From the NCBI GenBank assembly GCA_050741915.1, contig JBOGEX010000091.1, forward strand, positions 1 to 39,301: a stretch of 39,301 nucleotides of DNA, written 5' to 3'. The notes under the pieces are model-generated. The model was not told where the DNA came from and did not search any database. It worked only from the letters and a program-made list of their open reading frames with translations. Both the position numbers and the translations under genes were made by a program. The stretch comes from JACCTH01 sp050741915. Its GTDB lineage: Bacteria; Actinomycetota; Acidimicrobiia; Spongiisociales; ZC4RG35. Shown here piece after piece: positions 7,802 to 15,381 of this stretch; positions within the stretch are counted from its first letter, which is position 1; every line of letters begins with the position of its first letter.

Positions 7802-8685
7802 CAGCGATAAAGAATGCTGGCGCGGTCGAGGCGTCGTCCCCGATCTGCCATCACGTGGCCCGAGACGATGTCGAAGGCGACATTGTCGATCAGGCGTACT
7901 CCCCCGACTTTGGCGGCGACGGCCAGGAAGGCTGGTCGGTCGAGTTCGGGGAGCGGTTGGGCCTGATCCTGGGAGGCCAGAGTTACGTACTCGATGTCGA
8001 CGCCCTCGGCGGCCTTCCTGACGGACTCGACCAAACGGGAGGCTTCGTGCTGTCCGGCTTCGGCGAGATCGGCTGCGGCAAAAAGTCCGGCGCTGAGCCT
8101 GAGCGCCGCCACGCGGGCTTCCGGGGTGAGGAAGACGTTGCGGCTGGAGAGGGCCAGGCCATCCGATTCCCGAATCGTGGGTTGTCCGCTGATCGTCACC
8201 GGAAACGAGAGGTCCCTTGTCATCTGGCGAACCAAGGCGAGCTGTTGGGCGTCCTTGCGTCCGAAGAAAGCCAGGTCGGGTTGGAGACCGGCGAAGAGCT
8301 TGGCCACCGCAGTCGCCACGCCGGCGAAATGCCCCGGTCGTCGGGGCCCTTCCAGGTGATCCTCGACTTTCGTCACCCGAACGCGGGTGAGGGGCGGCTC
8401 CGCGTACATCTCTTCTGACGAGGGCACAAAGAGCACATCGACGTTCTCTGCTTGGGCCATACCGAGGTCGCGCTCGAGGTCGCGGGGATATCGATCGAGG
8501 TCAGAAGGATCGTTGAACTGCAGTGGATTGACGAACAAAGAAACAACTACGGTTACGGCCGACTGACGAGCGGCCGCCATCAAAGCGAGATGACCTTCGT
8601 GGAAATAGCCCATCGTCGGCACCAAGGCGGTCAGGCCGCGCCTTTGGGCGCGACTTTCGAAGAATGTGCGGGTAACTTCGGTCAA
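7801..8685 (-). CDS. panC: Pantothenate synthetase
   Basis: Joins pantoate and beta-alanine using ATP to make pantothenate. The frame is open from 8820, but the biological start is very probably TTG 8685 (L-TEVTRTFFESRA). This TTGA overlaps the stop of the preceding gene by 4 nt and has GAAGG seven bases upstream. The result is 294 residues, typical for the family. Motifs: LVPTMGYFHEGHLALM (the HxGH-type nucleotide-binding site), VVSLFVNPLQF, RPGHFAGVATAVAKLF, FFGRKDAQQL, and a KMSKS-like TIRESDGLALSSRN. It is flanked by the DUF2520 gene upstream and coaX downstream, as in actinobacteria generally. Confidence 0.96.
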   Translation of the reverse strand: MTEVTRTFFESRAQRRGLTALVPTMGYFHEGHLALMAAARQSAVTVVVSLFVNPLQFNDPSDLDRYPRDLERDLGMAQAENVDVLFVPSSEEMYAEPPLTRVRVTKVEDHLEGPRRPGHFAGVATAVAKLFAGLQPDLAFFGRKDAQQLALVRQMTRDLSFPVTISGQPTIRESDGLALSSRNVFLTPEARVAALRLSAGLFAAADLAEAGQHEASRLVESVRKAAEGVDIEYVTLASQDQAQPLPELDRPAFLAVAAKVGGVRLIDNVAFDIVSGHVMADRGRRLDRASILYR

Positions 8686-9476
8686 GGCGAAGCCTTCAAA
8701 TCGGCGGGTACCACGACCCCGGCGGTGATCGCCGTTGCTTGCGCCATAAGGTCGAACAGCCTGAGTACTTCTTCCCCTATGGCGAAGGCTGCCGCCCGTT
8801 GCAATCGAACTGTGTCCCAATCTTCACGGGCAATGGGACCCGTCAGCGAATTGCGCGGACCAAGTGAAAAAGCATTGCTCACCACAGCCGATGCCAGAGG
8901 TGCCGCAGCGGCAAACGGAACCTCCGCATTTTCGAAGAATTGCTGGGCGAGATCGAGAGCGGAGAGAATGAAATTGGAGGCGGCGGCGGCCCCGGAGTGA
9001 TAGCTCGGGCGGGCGTCGTCGGCGAGGTCGAAGTCGCGCATACCCAGGTCCTTGGCAAGGCGTCGCAGCCGCTCCCGCAGGGGGCCGTCGGCAGTCAGAC
9101 CCACCCACGCCCCGTGGAGGGCCCGGGCACCGACATGGGGATCGGGCAAGGTCTGGAGCGGATGGAAGGACCCGACCTCCCACCCCGACGCCGCCAGGCC
9201 GGAAAGCACCGCGAGACTGGTGGCGCCGGAAATATGTACAGCATCGGCGGGTGGATGGTGGGCCGCGGCCTCGCGGGCTGCTTCGCCGATATCGCCATCG
9301 CGGGTGGCGATCACAACCAGATCGGCTTCCGGCCAAGCTCCCCCCACGACGGGAAAACCGAGGTCCCAGCGCAGGGGCGAACGGGAGACGAGCCCGACGA
9401 TCTCGTGACCGCTCACAGAGGCGGCCAGGGCCAAGGCTCCCCCCGCTCGACCGGGACCGATGATCAGGATTTTCAT
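8682..9476 (-). CDS. Rossmann-fold / DUF2520 protein (Rv3603c-like)
   Basis: A 264-residue protein with an N-terminal NAD(P)-binding Rossmann fold (MKILIIGPGRAGGALALAAS, residues 1-20) and a helical DUF2520 C-terminal half (motifs GSFHPLQTLPDP, and SGAAAASNF in the middle). The layout resembles 6-phosphogluconate/ketopantoate-reductase-like enzymes. The family sits beside panC in many actinobacteria and other phyla, so a role in pantothenate supply, such as ketopantoate reduction, is often suspected but not proven. The start ATG 9476 overlaps the folK fusion stop by 4 nt (ATGA), and its stop overlaps the panC start in the same way. The much longer open frame from 9629 is not needed. Confidence 0.85.
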   Translation of the reverse strand: MKILIIGPGRAGGALALAASVSGHEIVGLVSRSPLRWDLGFPVVGGAWPEADLVVIATRDGDIGEAAREAAAHHPPADAVHISGATSLAVLSGLAASGWEVGSFHPLQTLPDPHVGARALHGAWVGLTADGPLRERLRRLAKDLGMRDFDLADDARPSYHSGAAAASNFILSALDLAQQFFENAEVPFAAAAPLASAVVSNAFSLGPRNSLTGPIAREDWDTVRLQRAAAFAIGEEVLRLFDLMAQATAITAGVVVPADLKASP

Positions 9477-10417
9477 CGCCACAAGGGAAGGATTGTCGCC
9501 CGAACTCGCTCGGCGTAAGCCGCGTAGCCGGGATAGACCACTCGCAGACGTCGCTCTTCGAATCGTGCCTTGTACCAAAGGAAGGCGGCCAGAAGCACGA
9601 TCGAGATCAACGCCCACCACGCTCGCCACAGGATCACGGCCCCCAGGGCCCCGAGGAGCACCCCCAGGTAGATCGGATGCCGAACCAATCTGTAGACACC
9701 GGTTTCAACGAGCTTGGCAGGACGGGGAGTTGGGTTGGGCGTGAATGCAGCCCCGAGTTCCTTGGCACCTGACCCCATCAGGTAGAGACTGAACCCAATC
9801 GGTATCAGCCCCAGCCAGCTCCACCCCGCCGGCGGCCATATCCCCAAAAGCAGAACCAGCACCGCGAGCGCAACCAGCATCAGGAACTGGCCCATCACCC
9901 AGGCGGCACCGTTGCCCACGAAATGCAGCGGATCCGTCTGCCAGTGATCCGCCAGCCGCTCAACTTGCTGTCCGCGCACTGTTCGCAACAAGCTGGCCGC
10001 GGGACCGCCGCTCAACGGTGCCTCGGGCCAGACCTCGGTCAGCGGCTCCACCACAAATCGCCGCTGATGACTGCGGGGGTGGGGAAGTTCGAGATCGACT
10101 CCCGCCCGAGTTACACCCTCCATCGCCACCAGATCGAGGTCGAGCGTGCGGGGACCAAACCGCTGCTGGCGGAGTCGTCCCGCGACCGATTCGATCCCTT
10201 GCAGTTGCGAGAGAATCTCGAGGGGAGGTTGATCGCTATCGATCAACGCGACGGCGTTCAAATAGTCGGTCTGCGCCGGGCCACCGACGGGAGCCGTCAC
10301 GTAAAGAGACGAAACTGCCGTCAGCGAGAACGAGCGCGACAGTCGTTCGACGGCGAAACGGAGATTGGCCAGCCGGTCGCCGAGATTGGACCCAAGTGAG
10401 ATCGCAACCCGCGGCAC
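9473..10417 (-). CDS. folK: HPPK (FolK) fused to an isoprenylcysteine-methyltransferase-like membrane domain
   Basis: Residues 1-160 are 6-hydroxymethyl-dihydropterin pyrophosphokinase. They include SLGSNLGDRLANLR, the TAPVGGPAQTDYLNAV loop, the catalytic RFGPRTLDLDL (87-96) with both aspartates, and LPHPRSHQRRFVVEPL. About 20 residues later the frame continues without a stop into a membrane domain (about 173-314). This has four hydrophobic segments, the ICMT/PEMT-type motif GVYRLVRHPIYLGVLLG (240-256), and a C-terminal RFEERRLRVVYPGYAAY. FolK is normally about 160-180 residues and soluble. Here it is 314 and membrane-anchored. The start is GTG 10417, seven bases after folB. The stop overlaps the next start (ATGA). 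The pyrophosphokinase role is firm. The methyl acceptor of the second domain is unknown. Confidence 0.9.
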   Translation of the reverse strand: MPRVAISLGSNLGDRLANLRFAVERLSRSFSLTAVSSLYVTAPVGGPAQTDYLNAVALIDSDQPPLEILSQLQGIESVAGRLRQQRFGPRTLDLDLVAMEGVTRAGVDLELPHPRSHQRRFVVEPLTEVWPEAPLSGGPAASLLRTVRGQQVERLADHWQTDPLHFVGNGAAWVMGQFLMLVALAVLVLLLGIWPPAGWSWLGLIPIGFSLYLMGSGAKELGAAFTPNPTPRPAKLVETGVYRLVRHPIYLGVLLGALGAVILWRAWWALISIVLLAAFLWYKARFEERRLRVVYPGYAAYAERVRATILPLWR

Positions 10418-10424
10418 CCAGCCC

Positions 10425-10784
10425 CTAACTCTGGCGCCGGTCGATGGTCACAGACACATCGGCGAAATCGACTGCGATGGGAGCATCGGGTTTGTGGACC
10501 GTGACTTCCACACCCTTCACCAACGGAACTGATAGGACCAGCTCGGCAGTTTGCTCAGCAACCTTCTCGATCAGGTTCCACCGGGTGCCTGCTACCAGCT
10601 CGTGAACCTTCTCGGCCACGCCCGCGTAATCAATGGTGTCGGCAAGGCTGTCGCTCTTTCCGGGCGCCCCGAGATCGACTTCGATGTCCAGGTCGATCAG
10701 GAACCTTTGGCCGATTTGCATCTCCTCAGGAAGCACCCCGTGATGGGCGAAGACCTCGATGCCGATGAGCCGGAGATGGTCCAC
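10425..10784 (-). CDS. folB: Dihydroneopterin aldolase
   Basis: Cleaves 7,8-dihydroneopterin to 6-hydroxymethyl-dihydropterin in folate synthesis. At 119 residues it is a standard single T-fold domain. The conserved FAHHGVLPEEMQIGQRFLID stretch near the N-terminus contains the pterin-binding Glu, and VHKPDAPI near residue 96 carries the catalytic Lys. The GTG start at 10784 shares one base with the upstream TAG stop (TAGTG), so it is coupled to the phosphatase-like gene. The product is passed to FolK, encoded next. Confidence 0.94.
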   Translation of the reverse strand: MDHLRLIGIEVFAHHGVLPEEMQIGQRFLIDLDIEVDLGAPGKSDSLADTIDYAGVAEKVHELVAGTRWNLIEKVAEQTAELVLSVPLVKGVEVTVHKPDAPIAVDFADVSVTIDRRQS

Positions 10785-11227
10785 TAGCTGGGGACGAGGG
10801 CGCGACCCTCGGGACCGAGAGGCCGGCGCAGGATCTCCTCGACCAACGAAACCGCCATGATCGGCTGCCCGACCATCCCCGACCAGACCAGGTAGCCGGC
10901 CAGAATCCCCGCCAGGTCATCGTTGATGACTTCGCCGTGGACCAGAACGCGGGCGGTAGGGTCGGAAAGCTCTTCGTGGACGGCTCTAAAAACACGTTCG
11001 GCGTCTTGTGCGGTCGGGTGTTCGGAAATCATCACCTGGCGGGCGATCAGGCCGGCGTCACGGTATGCGGCCAGGTTCTGGTTGCCCGGGAGGAGCGTTA
11101 TGACCGAAGTCACCTGCGCTCCCCGTTTGAGCCAGTTGATCTCCTCCTCCCGGCGGATCTTGCGATGTTGAAATCCGTGTCCGCCGATTCGTTCGGAAAC
11201 AGCCAGTCGATCTGCTATTACCCACAT
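10784..11227 (-). CDS. Dual-specificity-phosphatase-like protein lacking catalytic Cys and Arg
   Basis: A 147-residue protein beginning at ATG 11227 (MWVIADRLAVSERIGGHGF), 14 bases after folP. The open frame upstream of this Met is antisense-type noise within folP. The pattern resembles dual-specificity protein phosphatases: an N-terminal 'W-I-x-DRLAVS' strand, a helix plus GAQVTSVITLLPGNQNLAAY, then AGL-x-ARQVMISEHPT, a helix DAERVFRAVHEEL, and VLVHGEVINDDLAGILAGYL where the catalytic loop HCxxxxxR is expected. The nucleophile Cys is Gly (residue 98) and the Arg is Asp (104), so it should be inactive as a phosphatase. The fold assignment is by pattern only. Its place between folP and folB suggests a tie to folate metabolism. 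Confidence 0.55.
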   Translation of the reverse strand: MWVIADRLAVSERIGGHGFQHRKIRREEEINWLKRGAQVTSVITLLPGNQNLAAYRDAGLIARQVMISEHPTAQDAERVFRAVHEELSDPTARVLVHGEVINDDLAGILAGYLVWSGMVGQPIMAVSLVEEILRRPLGPEGRALVPS

Positions 11228-11241
11228 AAATCCGCGGGGTT

Positions 11242-12102
11242 TTAGACCCGTGTTGATTGGCGACCCTCCGTTGGCGGCACGATAGCCATAGCCACCAAGA
11301 GCGCTTCTCGACAAGCGGCCACATTGTGGACCCGGAATACGTCTACTCCCCGGTTCCAGAGAGTGGCAACGCCGATGGCAGTGGCGAGATCGCGTCGAGC
11401 CGGCTCTTGCTCGCCGGTGATGCGACCGAGGACGGCCTTGCGCGATATCCCGATCACGATCGGAAAACCAAGCATTTGCAGCCGCGGGAGGCCGGCCAAC
11501 AATGCCAGGTTGTGCTGTTGCAACTTTCCAAATCCGATGCCGGGGTCGACGCATATGCGCTCCGGAGCCACACCTGCCTGCATCGCCACCCGGGCGCGCG
11601 AAGCGAGGAAGTCGCCGACTTCGGAAACGACATCGTCGTACCTGGGATCGTCCTGCATGGTTTGAGGCGTGCCCTGCATATGCATGAGCACCAGGCCCGC
11701 TCGATATCGGGCGGCCGCCTCCAAAAGGGCCGGATCGGAACCGCCGCTGATGTCGTTGACGATGGCCGCGCCCGCATCGAGGGATGCCTCTGCCACCGCC
11801 CCCTTGAGGGTATCGATCGAGACCACAGCGCCCGCCTGCGATAGACCTGCCACCACTCCCAGGACCCGCTCTAGTTCGACCTCGAGGGCGACTGGTTCTG
11901 CCTGTGGGCGAGTGGACTCACCACCGACGTCGAGCAAGGCGGCCCCTTCCTCCACCAATCGCAATCCATGGGCGATCGCCGACTCGGAAGTGGGGAATTG
12001 CCCGCCGTCGCTGAAGGAATCAGGGGTGACGTTGACGACTCCCATCAGGAGAGGCACACCCAGGGAGAGGTCTCCCCGGCGCGTTGCCCATCTCCGGGTC
12101 AT
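11242..12102 (-). CDS. folP: Dihydropteroate synthase
   Basis: Condenses 6-hydroxymethyl-dihydropterin diphosphate with p-aminobenzoate. This is the sulfonamide target. At 286 residues the TIM barrel is full length. Diagnostic motifs in order: LMGVVNVTPDSFSDGG (near residue 19), LLDVGGESTRP, SIDTLKGAVAEASL, IVNDISGG, VLMHMQGTP, CVDPGIGFGK, VIGISRKAVLG and FRVHNVAA. The ATG at 12102 overlaps the folE stop by 4 nt (ATGA). The C-terminus runs to a TAG 14 bases before the phosphatase-like gene. Confidence 0.97.
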   Translation of the reverse strand: MTRRWATRRGDLSLGVPLLMGVVNVTPDSFSDGGQFPTSESAIAHGLRLVEEGAALLDVGGESTRPQAEPVALEVELERVLGVVAGLSQAGAVVSIDTLKGAVAEASLDAGAAIVNDISGGSDPALLEAAARYRAGLVLMHMQGTPQTMQDDPRYDDVVSEVGDFLASRARVAMQAGVAPERICVDPGIGFGKLQQHNLALLAGLPRLQMLGFPIVIGISRKAVLGRITGEQEPARRDLATAIGVATLWNRGVDVFRVHNVAACREALLVAMAIVPPTEGRQSTRV

Positions 12103-12710
12103 CGCCCGCGGTCGATGAGTGCCAACGCCTCCGCTCGGGTGGCGGGGTTGCTAGCCATGGTTCCTCGCACTGCCGAGGTGACGGTGACGCTTCCGGGCTT
12201 CTTGACCCCACGCATGGTCATGCACAAGTGCTCGGCCTCCAGCACCACCAGGACCCCCAATGGATCGAGCCGGTCCATCAAAGCATCGGCGACCTGAGAA
12301 GTAAGCCGCTCTTGCATCTGCAAGCGCCGGGCGTAGCCCTCGAGCAATCGGGCAAGCTTGGAGAGTCCGGTAACCCGTCCCTTGGGGATGTAGGCGACAT
12401 GCGCCTTGCCAACGAAGGGAAGCAGGTGATGTTCGCAAAAGGTCTGGAATGGGATGTCGCGCACCATCACGATCTCTTGGTAGTGCTCGTCGCCAAAAAA
12501 TGCGTCGACCTCATCGGCAGGGTCGCGGTGGATGCCCTCGAAGATCTCGGCGTACATCCGCGCCACTCGCCCCGGGGTGCCTGCCAGCCCTTCCCGCTCG
12601 GGGTCATCGCCGATGGCGACCAAGATCTGGAAGACGGCCGCTTCGATGGCATCGGTGTCGATCGCCCCGGAACCCCTGGATTCGAGGGCGGGCGGCTCGA
12701 GATCGCCCAT
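12099..12710 (-). CDS. folE: GTP cyclohydrolase I
   Basis: Converts GTP to dihydroneopterin triphosphate, the entry step of folate synthesis. At 203 residues it is full length. Zinc and catalytic residues are visible: FCEHHLLPFVGKAHVAYIP gives the first Cys and the His pair, and EAEHLCMTMRGVKKPG gives the second Cys. The TPGRVARMYAEIF block and QERLTSQVADAL are typical. The start ATG 12710 lies seven bases after the ftsH1 stop, so folate genes and ftsH1 probably share a transcript, as in mycobacteria and streptomycetes. Confidence 0.97.
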   Translation of the reverse strand: MGDLEPPALESRGSGAIDTDAIEAAVFQILVAIGDDPEREGLAGTPGRVARMYAEIFEGIHRDPADEVDAFFGDEHYQEIVMVRDIPFQTFCEHHLLPFVGKAHVAYIPKGRVTGLSKLARLLEGYARRLQMQERLTSQVADALMDRLDPLGVLVVLEAEHLCMTMRGVKKPGSVTVTSAVRGTMASNPATRAEALALIDRGR

Positions 12711-12717
12711 CGGGAGG

Positions 12718-14712
12718 CTAGGAGCCGGGAGCGTCGGCCGGCTTCATCCGTGGCAGCAGGACACGGGGTTTGCGTTCGGCCCGTTCGGACGGAGTCGGCG
12801 TTTCCTGAGAAGCCGCGGCCGCCAGGTCGGGTTTCTTCTCGCCGGTCCCGCCCTCGGGCCTGCGGATGCGGAGTCCACCCTCTGGATCGTGCTCCCACTT
12901 GGGGACGTCAGAGAAGATCTCGGCGACCTCTTCGGGTCCCACGGTCTCCTTCTCGAGCAAGATCCCGACCATGCGCTCCATGGTCTCGGTGTGGGACTCG
13001 AGAATGAGAAGTGCCTCAGAATGAGCGGCGTTGATCATCTGCCGAACCTCTTCGTCGATGAACGCAGCTACCTCGTCTGAGTAATCCTGCTGGCGGACGT
13101 AGTCGCGCCCGAGAAAAACCTCGCCTCCGGGCCGGCCGTACTGCATTGGTCCGAGCTTGTCGCTCATGCCGAACTCCATCACCATTCGTCGGGCAATCCG
13201 GGTGGCCTTCTCGATGTCGTTGGTCGCCCCGGTGGTGGGATCGGCGTAGATCAGTTCCTCAGCCGTGCGACCGCCGAGCAACATCGCCAGCTGGTCAACC
13301 AACTCCGAGCGGCGGGTCAAGTACTTGTCATGAGTTGGGAGGGCGAGGGTATGGCCCAACGAACGACCTCTCGCCACGATCGTGATCTTGTGAACCGGGT
13401 CGGCCATCGGTAGTGCCCACCCGACGAGGGCATGGCCCGTCTCGTGATAGGCGATGAGACGCTTCTCGTCGTCGGTCATGACCTTGCTCTTGCGCTCGGG
13501 GCCGGCGATGACTCGATCGATCGCCTCCTCCATCTCCAGCATCGAGACCGTGCTCTTGCGCCGGCGGGCGGTGAGGAGGGCAGCCTCGTTGATCAGGTTG
13601 GCGAGATCGGCGCCGGTGAAACCGGGCGTTCGGCGAGCCATCACCTCGAGGCTGACGTCATTGCCGAGGGGCTTGCCTTTGGCGTGTACTTGCAGGATTG
13701 CCTCCCGCCCGACGATGTCGGGGGCATCGACCACGATTTGGCGATCGAAACGGCCGGGTCGAAGGAGTGCGGGGTCGAGGATGTCAGGCCGGTTGGTGGC
13801 CGCGACGACGATGACTCCGTTGTTGGTGTCGAAGCCGTCGAGTTCGACCAGCAGTTGATTGAGGGTCTGCTCGCGCTCATCATGTCCGCCACCGAGGCCG
13901 GCTCCCCGGTGACGACCCACGGCGTCGATCTCGTCGATGAAAACGATGGCGGGAGCATGGCTCTTGGCCTGCTCGAAAAGGTCACGCACCCGGGAGGCGC
14001 CGACGCCGACAAACATCTCGACGAAGTCCGAACCGGAGATGGAGAGGAAGGGAACGCCAGCCTCGCCAGCCACGGCGCGGGCCAGAAGCGTCTTGCCGGT
14101 ACCGGGAGGGCCGAAAAGGAGCACGCCCTTGGGAATTTTGGCTCCGAGGGACCGGTACTTGTCCGGGTTCTGGAGGAAGTCCTTGATTTCCTCGAGCTCT
14201 TCGATTGCCTCCGTCAGGCCGGCGACATCGTTGAAGGTGACACGGGGCTGCTCTTTGGAGAACATGCGCGCCCTGGCTTTCCCGAACTGCATGACGCGAT
14301 TTCCGCTGCCCTGCATCTGCATGAAGATGAAGATCATGAAGCCGAGCAGGAACACCCAGGGCAGCAAGCTGATGAGGATTGCCCAGAGGCCATCGGGCTG
14401 GTTGTTGACCTGGAAGAAGACTCCCCCGTCCTTGAGCAGCTCGGTGAGCTCGCCCTCCCAGCCGTCGGGGTAGTCGGCAATGACGTCGTAGCGATCGGCC
14501 GGAAGCGGTGAGCCTTCGACCCGACCTTGGACCTGGTTGGAGCGGGTGAGCACTTCGACCGCCACGATCTGGTCGCGGTTGACCTCGTCGAGGAATTTGG
14601 TAAGGGTTACCTCCTGTGGCTGACCAAACTGGTCGAACCAACGTTGAGCCAGGAGCGCCAGGACCATGATGGCGATGGCATAAATGGCGAGGGTGCGCAG
14701 GGAGCGATTCAC
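12718..14712 (-). CDS. ftsH: ATP-dependent zinc metalloprotease FtsH (copy 1)
   Basis: Membrane-bound AAA+ protease that degrades damaged membrane proteins and short-lived regulators. It has 664 residues. TM1 lies near 8-26, a periplasmic/extracellular region to about 108, and TM2 (LWAILISLLPWVFLLGFMIF) near 110-130. The AAA domain has GPPGTGKTLLARA, VFIDEIDAVGRHRGAG and the arginine-finger region DPALLRPGRFDRQ. The zinc site is AYHETGHALVGW. The C-terminal tail is charged. The GTG start at 14712 has AGGA close upstream. This copy heads the folate operon and is the positional orthologue of Rv3610c. A second FtsH is at 30093-32030. Confidence 0.97.
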   Translation of the reverse strand: MNRSLRTLAIYAIAIMVLALLAQRWFDQFGQPQEVTLTKFLDEVNRDQIVAVEVLTRSNQVQGRVEGSPLPADRYDVIADYPDGWEGELTELLKDGGVFFQVNNQPDGLWAILISLLPWVFLLGFMIFIFMQMQGSGNRVMQFGKARARMFSKEQPRVTFNDVAGLTEAIEELEEIKDFLQNPDKYRSLGAKIPKGVLLFGPPGTGKTLLARAVAGEAGVPFLSISGSDFVEMFVGVGASRVRDLFEQAKSHAPAIVFIDEIDAVGRHRGAGLGGGHDEREQTLNQLLVELDGFDTNNGVIVVAATNRPDILDPALLRPGRFDRQIVVDAPDIVGREAILQVHAKGKPLGNDVSLEVMARRTPGFTGADLANLINEAALLTARRRKSTVSMLEMEEAIDRVIAGPERKSKVMTDDEKRLIAYHETGHALVGWALPMADPVHKITIVARGRSLGHTLALPTHDKYLTRRSELVDQLAMLLGGRTAEELIYADPTTGATNDIEKATRIARRMVMEFGMSDKLGPMQYGRPGGEVFLGRDYVRQQDYSDEVAAFIDEEVRQMINAAHSEALLILESHTETMERMVGILLEKETVGPEEVAEIFSDVPKWEHDPEGGLRIRRPEGGTGEKKPDLAAAASQETPTPSERAERKPRVLLPRMKPADAPGS

Positions 14713-14724
14713 CGGTTCCTAGAT

Positions 14725-14842
14725 GCTAAGTCCAGATGGCAGATATCAGACATCAGATTTGAGACATGAGGCAAAAGACCAGAGACAACAGACTCAGATA
14801 TGAGATTCGGATCTGACGTCGGCTGTCTTGAGTCTCTTGTCT
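14725..14842. repeat. AGAC/GTCT-rich imperfect repeats in the ftsH1 leader
   Basis: The 130 bp between hpt and ftsH1 is a low-complexity mosaic of short steps such as CAGATATCAGACATCAGAT, GAGACATGAG and AGACCAGAGACAACAGAC. A matching pyrimidine-rich part (CTTGAGTCTCTTGTCTTC) lies on the other side. The two halves can pair imperfectly into a long hairpin. Its composition is unlike the surrounding genes. Function unknown. It would form the 5' untranslated region of ftsH1 or a processing site after hpt. Confidence 0.65.
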
Positions 14843-15367
14843 TCACGTCTCTTCCATAACTCCCACGAAGGGAAGGTTCCGGTACAAACCGGCGTAGTCG
14901 AGGCCGTAGCCCACGACGAACTCGGGTCCGATGCGGAAGCCCACGTACTTCACTTCGAGAGGGACGCGCTGGATGCCTTCCTTCAGCAACAATGCCGCCA
15001 CCTCCAAAGAAGCTGGGCGCCGCACCTGGAGCGATTTCAGGAGGTAGCTCAATGTGAGGCCGGAATCGATGATGTCCTCGACGATAAGGACATCTTTGTC
15101 GGCAATCTCGTTGTCGAGATCCTTGAGAATCCGGACCACACCTGAGGTTTGAGTCGAAGCCCCATATGAGGAGACCGCCATGAAGTCGAAGGCCACCGGA
15201 ACCTCGACCTGTCGGGCGAGGTCGGCCATCACGATGAAGGCTCCCTTCAGAACACCCACCATCAGGAGGTCGCGGCCCCGGTAATCGTCGCTGATCTGTT
15301 TGCCCATCTCCTCGAGGGCGGCAGAGATTTCCTCCGCCGAGATCAAGTTGCGAATATTCGCCTCCAT
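14843..15367 (-). CDS. hpt: Hypoxanthine-guanine phosphoribosyltransferase
   Basis: Salvages hypoxanthine and guanine with PRPP. At 174 residues it is typical of the short bacterial enzyme. It has the LMVGVLKGAFIVMADLARQ block, DFMAVSSYG (a flexible-loop region), the PRPP-binding motif VLIVEDIIDSGLTLSYLL, and C-terminal VGYGLDYAGLYRNLPFVGV. The ATG at 15367 lies 14 bases after the tilS stop. Pairing of tilS with hpt is widely conserved (Rv3625c-Rv3624c). Confidence 0.97.
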   Translation of the reverse strand: MEANIRNLISAEEISAALEEMGKQISDDYRGRDLLMVGVLKGAFIVMADLARQVEVPVAFDFMAVSSYGASTQTSGVVRILKDLDNEIADKDVLIVEDIIDSGLTLSYLLKSLQVRRPASLEVAALLLKEGIQRVPLEVKYVGFRIGPEFVVGYGLDYAGLYRNLPFVGVMEET

Positions 15368-15381
15368 GGTGGCGGCGAAAC

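Noticed and set aside
10784..11554. The longer 256-residue form of the phosphatase-like protein
   Set aside because: The first 109 residues are an Arg-rich shadow of folP. The Met at 11227 starts the conserved-looking part.
13432..14511. A 359-residue plus-strand frame opposite ftsH1
   Set aside because: Shadow of the FtsH coding frame, with low-complexity acidic content and no recognisable motif.
14713..14842. A riboswitch in the ftsH1/folate operon leader
   Set aside because: No conserved THF, purine or other known riboswitch core was recognised. The region is simple-sequence repeats.
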